From CAWAYH01 sp963786195 (GTDB lineage: Bacteria; Acidobacteriota; Vicinamibacteria; Vicinamibacterales; 2-12-FULL-66-21), in NCBI GenBank assembly GCA_963786195.1, contig CAWAYH010000013.1:248001-312000 (forward strand): a DNA stretch of 64,000 nucleotides, given 5' to 3'. The notes under the pieces are model-generated. The model saw only the letters and a list, made by a program, of their open reading frames with translations. It was not told the origin of the DNA and did not search any database. Each line of letters opens with the position of its first letter. The stretch's first letter is position 1. A program made the position numbers and the translations under genes. This document shows, piece after piece, positions 1 through 7,589 of this stretch.

Positions 1-200
1 ACGGCCTGATCAGCTCCGACGTGATGATTCCTCGGAGAATACTCTCGATTATGGGCTCCGGCTTGTACACTTCATCCGCTCGAAAGCAGGAGACGCCGAG
101 CTCCGCAGCGTGCAGAGTTCGTCTTATTGCGGCGTAGATCGGTTCGAAATCTGGCGAAAAAGGCATTAGAAAAAAAGCAGTCGCCTTCTTTTCTGGAAGC

Positions 201-1327
201 TTGTTCTCCGCGAGGAACTTCTTTGGGTACATGCTCGATGCCTCTGCGCCGCACCCACGCACCGACCAGCGTCGCGGGTATCGGAATGGGAGCGTGGAGC
301 GGACGATCACGACACCGGAGGGGACGCGCCCCGTGACGGTCCCGCGCGGGCGGATCGCGGGCACCGACGATCGAACGACGGAGTTCCACAGCCAGCTGCT
401 GCCGCGGTATGCGCGCCGCACGCGGGAGATCGACGAGGCCATCCTTAGCTGCTATCTCGGTGGCGTCAATAGCCGTCGCATTCGGACGGCGCTGAAGCCG
501 TTGCTCGGTGAACGGCACCTGTCGAAGAGCGCCGTGTCGCGGATCGTGGGGCGGTTGAAAGCGCTGTTTGCGACGTGGCAAGGTCGCGACCTGTCGGCCG
601 AGCGCTATCCGATCGTGTTCCTCGATGGCGTTCATCTGAAGATACGCGTCGCGCGCCGGGTCGTATCCGTCCCCGTGCTGGCCGCCCTGGGCGTGACCGA
701 CACCGGTCAGAAATGTCTGCTCACGCTGCGCGTGGCCGCCTCGGAAGCGAGCGCGACCTGGGCGCAGCGGTCATCGATCTGCAGCAGCGCGGGCTCGCTA
801 CGCCGCTGTTGCTGATCGTGGATGGCAACGCCGGTCTGAAGAGCGCGTTGAAGCAGTGGGACGGCGTTCGCGTTCAACGCGGTACCACGCACAAGCTCGC
901 GAATCTGCGGACGCATTGCCCACGGCATGCGCAGGCGGAAATGAAACGCGACTACCACCGCCTGCTCTACGCGGTTGATGGTCTCGCGGCGCGGGCGGCC
1001 TATGACGCGTTCGTGAAGAAGTGGTCCGGGCTGTGTCCAGCGGTCGCCCAGTCACTCGAGGAAGCCGGGCTCGAGCTGCTGACGTTCTATGATTTCCCCA
1101 AGGCAATGTGGAAGTCGCTGCGCACGACGAACACGGTCGAGAACCTCAATCGCGAATTCCGTCGCCGCACCAAAACCCAAGCCTCGTTCGGCACCGAGGA
1201 CGCGGCGTTGACCGTGCTCTATGGCCTCGTCGCCCCGGGTCACGTTCAGCTGCGCAAGATCGATGGACACCAGCAGCTCGACTTCGTTCCTCGCCAAGGA
1301 ATGGCAGCAAGTCGCGGAGGAGCGTAG
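201..1327 (+). pseudogene. IS256-family transposase, frameshifted
   Basis: A mutator/IS256-type DDE transposase is readable in two frames. Before about position 740 the frame contains the family N-terminal block (RGYRNGS, then VTVPRGR) and the first catalytic Asp in FLDGVHLK. After it, a second frame carries the second Asp in LLIVDGNAGLK and the catalytic Glu in TNTVENLNREFRRR. A one-base shift near 740 splits the gene, so no full-length product is made as written. The N-terminus before about 290 is uncertain and may hold a further shift. No clean terminal inverted repeats or target duplication were recognised. It lies at the edge of a cassette-like array, fitting an accessory region. Confidence 0.85.
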
Positions 1328-1425
1328 AGTGGGTCAACCGTTTAGCAGGCGGTTACGCCGGTAAAGCAATTTCCACAAGAGTCGGGCCGCATCCGACCGA
1401 TATTCAGTTTCGTCAGGAGGACTCG

Positions 1426-2466
1426 ATGGCCAGACTGACAACTTCGATATGTTTCGTCATCCTGGCAACGCTCGGCGGACGGGCACAAGCGCCCGCCATT
1501 CCCGGCGATCAGCGGTACCTGCTCATCGATGCTCAGAGCACCCGCTCGAGGATTACCAGGACGGTCAACCTGTCGAGGGTTCGGGAGCGATTGGTGGATG
1601 CCTTGGAGAAGGGCTATGGCGTCCAATTCGTGGCCGGGTTTTCGTCATCGGCCAACTTGCTTCTCAAGCGCGGTGACGCTGCGACCGGCAGCTATCGGAT
1701 GGTCGCCACGTCCAGCGAGGGTGCGTTTCTGAATGAGCTGAACCAGGCAGCGTCACAAGGCTTCAGGGTCGTTCCAGGGGGAATAAAGGCGTTCGAAGAG
1801 GGAGGGTCTTTCGGGAATCAGACGACCTGGATTGCCGTGCTAAGGAAACAGTCGGATACGCCACGAAACAAGTACTCCGTGGTGAAAGGCACGAAGGAGG
1901 GCGAGGAAGCTCTCGCTGGTTCGACCACGACTGGACGCACCCTGGTTGGCATCCTTGGCCGACAAGGTCTGGTCGCAGCCAACACCCTGCTTTTTTTTGA
2001 GGAGAGCGCCGAACCGAGGGCGCCAGTGGTGTCCGAACCGCGGGAATACCGGATCGTGGCGACCGCTCGAACGTCCGCAATGCAGAACGACCTCGCAGGA
2101 GCAGCGGCGCAAGGGTTCCGAGTCATCGGGGCGGGCTTTGGACACATGACTGCAGTGATGGCGCGCGAACGTGGCGCTTCGCCAACACCGATCGAGTATC
2201 GCCTCATTGGGATGGTTCGTGTTGAGACTGCGGTCAAGGAACTCCAAGCCGCTGGCGCCGAGGGGTTCCGGGTCGCTGCGATGTCCGAAAACGGGCAGGA
2301 GGGCGTGTTCATCCTTCACCGGACACCCGGCACGTCGGAGCGATTCGACTACCGGGTGAGCACACTGCAGGAGGCCACAGCGAACCAAACGCTGATTGAC
2401 GCAGAGGCCAGTGGCTACCGGATTATCACCCTACTCAGCGACCTGGTTGTGCTTGAACGCCAATGA
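1426..2466 (+). CDS. secreted protein with internal GFRV repeats, function unknown
   Basis: The start is the ATG five bases after CAGGAGG (1414-1420), giving 346 residues. An N-terminal signal peptide ends near residue 22 (after GGRAQA). The mature protein has four or five degenerate repeats of about 70-90 residues, each built round an Ala-rich helix followed by a strand: AASQGFRVV, AAAQGFRVI, AGAEGFRVA, EASGYRII, with a first weaker copy at GYGVQFVAG. Repeats end in a short strand of the type IAVLRK or VFILHR. No enzyme motif is visible and I do not recognise the family. The gene is followed 64 bases later by a good attC-like site, so it looks like an integron cassette gene; cassettes often encode orphan exported proteins. 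Confidence 0.85.
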   Translation: MARLTTSICFVILATLGGRAQAPAIPGDQRYLLIDAQSTRSRITRTVNLSRVRERLVDALEKGYGVQFVAGFSSSANLLLKRGDAATGSYRMVATSSEGAFLNELNQAASQGFRVVPGGIKAFEEGGSFGNQTTWIAVLRKQSDTPRNKYSVVKGTKEGEEALAGSTTTGRTLVGILGRQGLVAANTLLFFEESAEPRAPVVSEPREYRIVATARTSAMQNDLAGAAAQGFRVIGAGFGHMTAVMARERGASPTPIEYRLIGMVRVETAVKELQAAGAEGFRVAAMSENGQEGVFILHRTPGTSERFDYRVSTLQEATANQTLIDAEASGYRIITLLSDLVVLERQ

Positions 2467-2529
2467 AGTCCTTCAATTACAGACGCCCCGAAATCGTGTG
2501 TAAGCTGCCGTGTAGTGTCGGACTGTGCC

Positions 2530-2598
2530 GCCCAACATCCGAATGGAGCCGACGCGCGATGGCCTACCGCGCGCGCGGCTCATTCGGCAACGTTAGGC
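2530..2598 (+). other. attC-like integron recombination site 1
   Basis: The 69-bp segment begins with GCCCAAC, matching RYYYAAC (2530-2536), and ends with GTTAGGC, matching GTTRRRY (2592-2598). Between them CCGAATGGAGCCG (2539-2551) pairs with CGGCTCATTCGG (2576-2587), leaving one unpaired base in the left arm. This is the layout of an attC site: two simple core sites, imperfect arms and an extrahelical base. It lies just after a complete gene and before the next same-strand gene. Confidence 0.8.
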
Positions 2599-2658
2599 GG
2601 CTGAGGTCAGACATACGGAGCGATAAGTGCGAATACCACCTTCCGCCGGATCGCCCTC

Positions 2659-3091
2659 GTGGCATTTGTGCTCGGCTCCGTTGGTTCCGCGTCATGTGGT
2701 TCGACGCCCGACACGACCACTGAAGCGGATCTCATCCGGACGAAAGAACGCGAGCGCCTGCGCGCTCTCGTGCAAGCCGATATCCCGCTCGCACGCCAGC
2801 TGCATGCGGACGATTTCCAGCTGATCAATCCGCGCGGCGAATCCCTCTCGAAGGATCAGTACCTGGGAGGGATCGAGTCTGGCGAAGCTCGATTATCTCG
2901 TTTGGGAGCCCGACTCGCCGATCGACGTCCGAGTACACGGGGAGACGGCCGTGATTCGGTACCAGGCGAAGCTCGAAATCGTGGTCCAAGGGCAACAAGT
3001 GCCTCTCCTACGCTACTGGCACACTGATTCGTACGAGAAGCGCAACGGGCGCTGGCAGGTGGTCTGGTCACACGCCACACAGATTCAATAG
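2659..3091 (+). pseudogene. DUF4440/SnoaL-like (NTF2-fold) lipoprotein gene, frameshifted
   Basis: From GTG 2659 one frame reads a lipoprotein-type leader (SVGSASCGS, lipobox Cys) and then a DUF4440-like helix (RTKERERLRALVQAD, then DDFQLINPRGESL). Near 2880 the homology moves to another frame, which continues KLDYLVWEPDSPIDVRV and ends with RNGRWQVVWSHATQIQ at the TAG 3089-3091. The second half has the typical DUF4440 end (xWHTDSYEKRNGRWQVVWS). A single indel (decay or sequencing error) separates the halves. The leader also appears to begin before 2659 without an in-frame start codon, so the 5' end is uncertain. NTF2-fold proteins of this type have no single function. The gene lies between attC-like sites 1 and 2. 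Confidence 0.7.
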
Positions 3092-3166
3092 TCTGCCACT
3101 TGGTGGCGCCACCCTGTGGGAAGTCGCGAGGTGAGCGTCCATCGCAGGTCATCGCCAACGTTAGAC
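3091..3166 (+). other. attC-like site 2 (left core degenerate)
   Basis: The right end is GTTAGAC (3160-3166), a match to GTTRRRY, preceded by CGCCAAC. The left end GTCTGCC keeps the RYYY half of the core but has lost AAC, and is followed by TTGGTGGCG, which pairs with CGCCAA if two bases bulge out. The site lies between the stop of the DUF4440 gene and the start of the Mrr gene, as expected for cassette spacing. Confidence 0.5.
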
Positions 3167-3181
3167 CGACAAAGAAACATC

Positions 3182-4054
3182 GTGACGACATCGAAGAACA
3201 AGAAGACGGCTTCCCAGTTCGCCAGGTACATCGGACCTGTTCTTCAGGCCATCCGAGAACTGGGAGGATCCGGGCGGCCTGATGAAGTCCGCACGGTCAT
3301 TGCTCGGAATCTTCGGATTTCGGACGCGGAACAGTCCGAGCCTCTCCCGAGCGGCGTTCAGACAAGGTTCGAGAACCAGGTTCATTGGGCCCGGTTTTAC
3401 CTCGCCAAGGCTGGGTACATCGACTCATCACAGCGCGGGGTCTGGACTCTTACCGAGAAGGGCCGGTCCCTCGGTGAGGTCACTCCCGACGAGATTCAGC
3501 GGATCATTCGAGAGGTCTCAGAGCAGACCAAGCCGGCGAGCGGTGGCGGCGCGGAGTCCGGACCTGGCGCGGGCGACACTGTTCCGGCGGTCACCGACTA
3601 CCGCGAGGAACTGGCTCAGACGCTACAGTCGCTTCCGGCGGCCGGGTTCGAGCGATTCTGCCAGCGACTCTTGCGCGAATCGGGTTTTCAAGAGGTCACC
3701 ATCACTGGCCGGTCCGGAGACGGCGGCATCGACGGCATCGGCATCCTTCAGGTCAACGCGCTCGTCAGTTTCAAAGTTCTCTTCCAGTGCAAGAAGTACG
3801 CGGGGTCGGTCACGCCGAGTCACGTGCGCGATTTCCGCGGCGCAATGACCGGCCGCGCCGACAAGGGAATCATCATCACTACCGGGTCGTTCACGTCCGA
3901 GGCGCGCAAAGAGGCCGTTCGAGATGGAGCACCACCGATCGAATTGGTCGATGGCGAGAAGCTCGCAAGCATGCTTGAGAAGCTGGAGCTTGGACTGCGA
4001 CCGCGCCAAACATTCGAGGTCGACACCACGTTCTTCGAGGAGTACAAGAAGTAG
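3182..4054 (+). CDS. mrr: Mrr-family restriction endonuclease
   Basis: This 290-residue protein has the two-domain Mrr architecture. Residues about 10-115 form the Mrr N-terminal winged-helix domain (YIGPVLQAIRELGG, then LTEKGR). After a Gly/Ala linker, residues about 150-265 form the Mrr catalytic domain, with the PD-(D/E)xK-like core SGDGGIDGIG followed by FQCKKY and a downstream IIITTGSFTSEA strand. Mrr enzymes cut methylated DNA in known members; specificity here cannot be read. GTG 3182 was chosen because homology starts a few residues later (KKTASQFARYIG). It sits between attC-like sites 2 and 3 in a run of same-strand nuclease genes, suggesting a cassette-borne defence gene. Confidence 0.88.
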   Translation: MTTSKNKKTASQFARYIGPVLQAIRELGGSGRPDEVRTVIARNLRISDAEQSEPLPSGVQTRFENQVHWARFYLAKAGYIDSSQRGVWTLTEKGRSLGEVTPDEIQRIIREVSEQTKPASGGGAESGPGAGDTVPAVTDYREELAQTLQSLPAAGFERFCQRLLRESGFQEVTITGRSGDGGIDGIGILQVNALVSFKVLFQCKKYAGSVTPSHVRDFRGAMTGRADKGIIITTGSFTSEARKEAVRDGAPPIELVDGEKLASMLEKLELGLRPRQTFEVDTTFFEEYKK

Positions 4055-4073
4055 CGGTCGCAAAACGTTAGGC
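3991..4073 (+). other. possible attC-like site 3 overlapping the mrr 3' end
   Basis: GTTAGGC at 4067-4073 matches the GTTRRRY core and is preceded by a perfect 9-bp inverted pair, TGCGACCGC (3996-4004) and GCGGTCGCA (4054-4062). The left core would be TTGGAC, which deviates from RYYYAAC, so this is a tentative site. The mrr stop codon touches the right arm. Confidence 0.4.
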
Positions 4074-4087
4074 GCCAACGGTGGACA

Positions 4088-4585
4088 ATGGCATCGCGCC
4101 CAAAACTACCTTACCGAAAACAAATCGAGATCTTCTTTCGAGACCGCTGGCTTTGTCATTGGTGCGGCAGAGCCGTGATCTTTCCTCCAGCTCTGAGGCT
4201 TGTTCAGGACTTTGTGAGGCGAGAGGGGCACCTGCGTGACCTAGCGTACTTTCATCCGCGCTGGACGAGGCGAGATGCACCTTTGCTCGATGACCTTGGG
4301 GTGATGCTCGACCACGTTGATGCGCATGTTCGCGGTGGGCCGACATCTGCAGAAAACCTCGTGGTCGCGTGCGCAAAGTGCAACGGAATGAAGAGCAGTC
4401 GGGCACCCCTCGACCACGCGCGACGGCATCCGAAACGAGTCATTCGGAGCAAGTACGGTGAACCGACTGAATGGGATGGTCTAGCTGCAGTATTTCTCGT
4501 CCTCGCGTCCGCCAATGAGACGGTCCTCAATTCAAGTGAGGCGAAGTGGCTAGCCGCACTCCGTTCGTTCTTGTCCACCACGTAA
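4088..4585 (+). CDS. HNH endonuclease family protein
   Basis: A 165-residue protein with an HNH nuclease core. The first zinc knuckle CHWCGR is near residue 20. The beta-beta-alpha metal motif lies near residues 76-100: LDHVDAHVRGGPTSAENLVV, followed by the second zinc pair in CAKCNGMKSSR. The His of the DHVDAHVRGG block and the Asn of the NLVVAC stretch are the expected catalytic positions. Such short HNH proteins can be restriction enzymes, toxins or nicking enzymes; the substrate is not readable. It starts 14 bases after attC-like site 3, immediately behind mrr on the same strand, with no promoter of its own that I can see. Confidence 0.85.
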   Translation: MASRPKLPYRKQIEIFFRDRWLCHWCGRAVIFPPALRLVQDFVRREGHLRDLAYFHPRWTRRDAPLLDDLGVMLDHVDAHVRGGPTSAENLVVACAKCNGMKSSRAPLDHARRHPKRVIRSKYGEPTEWDGLAAVFLVLASANETVLNSSEAKWLAALRSFLSTT

Positions 4586-4713
4586 GCGGTGATCCCCGCG
4601 AATGGGCTGTGTAACCTGATGTTGGGGGCGACGCCGCGTCGGTGATATTCTGCCCGCGCGGCGCGGCTCGCACGCGATCATTGCCCGCCTCGACTGCGAC
4701 ACACGGCCAAAAC

Positions 4714-5364
4714 ATGAGTGACGACAAGCGGGAATACGAAAGTCCAGCTAAGCGCCAGATCGAAGAGAGCTTGGCAAGGATGGGCGAATTCGCATCACCG
4801 CGGCTGCGGGCTCTTGTCGAGGATGCTCTCGCCAAGATCGATCACACAGATCCCAAGGGTGTTGTCAACTTGCTGCCTGAAGAAGTCCTTGCGTTTTACC
4901 GGCATACGCTCATCCGCGCGGTGGTGCTCACGCCGCTGATAAAACAAGCGCACGAAGCGGGCTGTTATATCGAATCAATCGTCCTTTCGCACGGTCTGAT
5001 TCAGTTTTCCTTGCGCGGTGTCTACGTTCTTGCTTGGCAACGTGCGGTCTTGCCGCGCCCACTGTCGCCGCAGGATCTAATTCCGTACTATGTGCAGCGG
5101 TCACGACAGGGTGATGTGTTTCCTCTGATTGAGGTCCTCGAAAAGAACGAGCTAATTGTCGACTTTCATGCGAGGCATTTGAAATCTGTGAATGAACTAC
5201 GCAACAAGGCTGCACATGGCGTGATTTTTGGTGAGATCGAACACGCGGCCTTGTCCGAGGCGTCGGATAAAGCGCAGCACGCGGCACTTGGGGCGCTGCA
5301 GCGGTTTCAGGCCTGGTTCAACAACCCACAGCCTCTTAAGCACGTTCCGGGAACACCGGCGTAG
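4714..5364 (+). CDS. HEPN-like hypothetical protein
   Basis: From ATG 4714 the gene encodes a 216-residue, mostly helical protein. Residues 174-190 read LKSVNELRNKAAHGVIF, which contains Rx4H (R-NKAA-H), the signature of HEPN-fold proteins, many of which are ribonucleases in toxin-antitoxin and abortive-infection systems. A long helical region (LIKQAHEAGCYIESIVLSHG) precedes it, as in DUF4145-like HEPN proteins that sense or bind nucleic acid. No second domain is seen. The start is chosen at the ATG because upstream codons look non-coding. It belongs to the same-strand run behind mrr and the HNH gene; a role in defence is inference. Confidence 0.7.
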   Translation: MSDDKREYESPAKRQIEESLARMGEFASPRLRALVEDALAKIDHTDPKGVVNLLPEEVLAFYRHTLIRAVVLTPLIKQAHEAGCYIESIVLSHGLIQFSLRGVYVLAWQRAVLPRPLSPQDLIPYYVQRSRQGDVFPLIEVLEKNELIVDFHARHLKSVNELRNKAAHGVIFGEIEHAALSEASDKAQHAALGALQRFQAWFNNPQPLKHVPGTPA

Positions 5365-5484
5365 CGGCATACCAACTATCAGGCTTTGGACGTCGACCTA
5401 AATGGTGGCTGCAATGCGCTTCGAGTCAGGGAACTGGGCGAGCTTGGCAGTGGTGGGTGTGCGCATCCCGAAGAGGAGCGAAGA

Positions 5485-6675
5485 ATGTCAGATGATCCGA
5501 TTCGAGGGTTCGAGGTTGCGCTCGCACCCAAGGCCGGTATGATCCGGCGCTTGTTCGGCCGAGTGCCGCGTGAAACGGCCTTCGTCGAAGTGCGCAACAT
5601 TCTCGCAACAACACCGTACGAGCAGGTTCGTGAGAGCGACGTCGCCGGGGTGCTGGCGAAGGCTAAGTTGCTCTGCGGGGAAGCGACAAAGGAACTGACT
5701 GGGATCTTCGAACACGCCGCGCTGCTGGCGACAGTGGACCGAGAGTTGAGCGACGGCGATCGGCGCGGGTTGGCGGCTCTTCAACGAGCGTTCGAACTGA
5801 CAGATGCGGAGGCTGCCAGCGCCATAGAATCCGCGGTCGGCCAGATTTTCGAGCGGACCAGGCGCGAGGCGCTGTCCGACGGCAAATTCACGGAGCAGGA
5901 GAGGGCGGGCCTCGACGCCACCTCCAAGGCGCTCGGCATGAGCGACGTCCAGACGAAGCGGCTGTACGAAACGGCCGCAGTCGCCGCCCTGCAGGAGGCA
6001 TTTACCAGCGCCGTCGCCGACCGACGATACGCGAAGGATGAAGAGGCTCACATCGCGGCTCTGGCGAAGTCGCTCGGTGTCACCATCAAGCATGACGAAT
6101 CGACCGCGGCCCTTGTGGCACGGTTCAGGCTGCTAAGCCAGATCGAAGAGGGCGATCTCCCTTCGGTCGATGTTCCGATTCTTCTTCAGCGCGGAGAGGT
6201 CTGCCACTTTTCTGGTGCCGCGGCGCATCACGAAATCAAGACGGTAACGAAACGAATCAACTACAGCGGCCCAACGGCGAGCGTCAAGATCATGAAGGGC
6301 GTCCGCTGGCGCGTCGGTTCGATCTCCGTTCAAAAGGTAACGACCGACGTGATGACTCAGTTGGACACGGGCAATCTGTACGTCACCAGCAAGCGCGTAT
6401 TCTTCGACGGTACGAAGAAGAACACCAGCATTCCTCTCGGCAAGATCACGAAGTTCACCGTCTTCAAAGATGGGCTCCAAGTCGAGAGGGAAGCCGGTAA
6501 AGATCCGTATTTTCTGGGCGCTTCGGACTGGGAAGCTCGCCGGAGCGTGCTTGGACGGCGCTGCAAGGAAACTGCGTTGAGGCGCTGGGTTCAAGACTGG
6601 GGTCGACAGTTCCAGGAGCGCGTGTTCGAAGACCGGCGCGAGGGCCTGTGGATGACCTTTTTTAGGTCGCCCTGA
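5485..6675 (+). CDS. TerB-like plus PH/GRAM-like domain protein, C-terminus frameshifted
   Basis: ATG 5485 follows a GAGGAG ribosome site (5473-5478). Three acidic-turn helical repeats resemble TerB (tellurite-resistance) units: DRELSDGDRRGL, DGKFTEQERAGL and DRRYAKDEEAHI. Residues about 270-350 form a PH/GRAM-type beta domain (TGNLYVTSKRVFFDGTKK, then KITKFTVFKDGLQVER). The frame as written runs to 6675, but homology past DPYFLGASDW continues in another frame (LAGACLDGAARKLR) and stops at 6578-6580. A one-base indel near 6535 has therefore probably extended the protein with out-of-frame residues. TerB domains are common in stress and phage-resistance genes; the actual role here is unknown. 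Confidence 0.7.
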   Translation: MSDDPIRGFEVALAPKAGMIRRLFGRVPRETAFVEVRNILATTPYEQVRESDVAGVLAKAKLLCGEATKELTGIFEHAALLATVDRELSDGDRRGLAALQRAFELTDAEAASAIESAVGQIFERTRREALSDGKFTEQERAGLDATSKALGMSDVQTKRLYETAAVAALQEAFTSAVADRRYAKDEEAHIAALAKSLGVTIKHDESTAALVARFRLLSQIEEGDLPSVDVPILLQRGEVCHFSGAAAHHEIKTVTKRINYSGPTASVKIMKGVRWRVGSISVQKVTTDVMTQLDTGNLYVTSKRVFFDGTKKNTSIPLGKITKFTVFKDGLQVEREAGKDPYFLGASDWEARRSVLGRRCKETALRRWVQDWGRQFQERVFEDRREGLWMTFFRSP

Positions 6676-6702
6676 CGATGCCTTGAATGCTTACCGTCGG
6701 TA

Positions 6703-6718
6703 TGGCGTCCCCAACGGG
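6703..6718 (+). repeat. attL: duplicated tRNA-Glu 3' end
   Basis: TGGCGTCCCCAACGGG is identical to 17797-17812. The rest of the tRNA is absent here, so this is the fragment left at the distal end of the inserted element. The bases just outside differ between the two copies. Confidence 0.8.
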
Positions 6719-7071
6719 CGACGAGACAAGTTGCACACTCGAGACGACGGGCCGCATCGCGGCGTAGGTTTGGTGGCGAAAGCGCTTGCCTGTTAGTAAC
6801 GCGCGTGTTAGGCTCGTCGCCGGTACAACCCCGCTGAGGGAGCGGGACGCGCCGTCTCCGGCGCATATGTAGCGTAGGTCAGCCGGAGAGCACGGTTCGG
6901 AACGAGCGCACCATCCCGAGCGCTCACGCCCACTAAAGCCGCGAGGAAATGCGCGGCGAGCTACACGGCAGCGAAGAGTTGCCAGCCCGCGAGGGCACGC
7001 AGGGGGCCACACCGAACTAGCAGAGCCAGACGCGCTCTGTAGGAAACACTCGTTTCTTACAGGAGCGCGTT
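6719..7071 (+). other. 353-nt non-coding left end of the element
   Basis: No convincing gene is present. The segment contains GC-rich hairpins such as GCCGCG-aggaaat-GCGCGGC near 6939-6958 and ends with AGGAG (7061-7065), the ribosome site of the XRE gene. A GTTAGGC at 6807-6813 lacks a partner core site and was not called as attC. The segment could hold the promoter region, an origin or a small RNA. Confidence 0.4.
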
Positions 7072-7281
7072 TTGTCTGTACAGCCGCATCCGCTCCGCGT
7101 CGCACGTGAACGCGCCGGCCTCAGCCTGCGGACGCTCGCCCACCGGGCGTGCGTTCACTACATCAAGCTCCATCACATCGAACATGGGCGTGAGCCTCGC
7201 GAAGATGAGCTCGTGCGCCTGGCTGGCGTGCTCGGCATGCCTGTGGAGGAACTGCGTCCGCCCGTCGCGCGGACCGCCTGA
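7072..7281 (+). CDS. XRE-family HTH regulator
   Basis: A 69-residue protein starting at TTG 7072, six bases after AGGAG. Nearly the whole length is one Cro/CI-type helix-turn-helix: LRVARERAGLSLRTLAHRA, then a variant recognition segment VHYIKLHHIEHGRE, then LVRLAGVLGMPVEELRP. It is the first gene inside the integrative element and probably controls early element functions. The short length is normal for minimal XRE regulators. An ATG alternative does not exist in frame before the HTH, so the TTG start is well supported. Confidence 0.8.
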   Translation: MSVQPHPLRVARERAGLSLRTLAHRACVHYIKLHHIEHGREPREDELVRLAGVLGMPVEELRPPVARTA

Positions 7282-7347
7282 AAAAGCGGAACGCGGCGAC
7301 CGAGTGCTACCTCGTGCGCCGCGCAATCGTTCACAAGGGGGACTCTC

Positions 7348-7589
7348 ATGAACGACAGCCCTGAATCTATCACCGAACACGTGCGGGAGCTCGCCAATCG
7401 GTACTTCGCCAAGAAAACGCGGAGTACGTCGAACGCCTGCACTCACTCGAGGCCGACAACGCGGTGCTGCGTGGCGGCCTCTCCGTCGCCCTCGACCGGT
7501 TGCACGCGGCGACCGTGCGCGAAAAGGCACTGCGGCGCCACGTCGCCGTGCTTAGGCACCAGGCCGATGCGGTGAGGACGGCGGCCTGA
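7348..7589 (+). CDS. small coiled-coil protein, frameshifted
   Basis: From ATG 7348 the frame gives SPESITEHVRELANRYFAKK. At the AAAA run near 7416 the coding signal moves by one base and continues NAEYVERLHSLEADNAVLRG and then REKALRRHVAVLRHQAD to the TGA at 7587-7589. The joined product of about 79 residues is a heptad-rich coiled coil with no known domain. The stop overlaps the ATG of the next gene (TGATG), showing that the downstream frame is the real one. Function unknown; a small early gene of the element. Confidence 0.6.

Noticed and set aside
1108..1425. N-terminal extension of the secreted repeat protein
   Set aside because: It reads through the transposase in a wrong frame; the ATG at 1426 has a good ribosome site and signal peptide.
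4586..4640. Possible fourth attC after the HNH gene (GTTGGGGGC)
   Set aside because: The core deviates, no left core or stem was found.
6807..6813. GTTAGGC core-like sequence
   Set aside because: No RYYYAAC partner or pairing arms within the usual attC distance; it lies in the element's left end.
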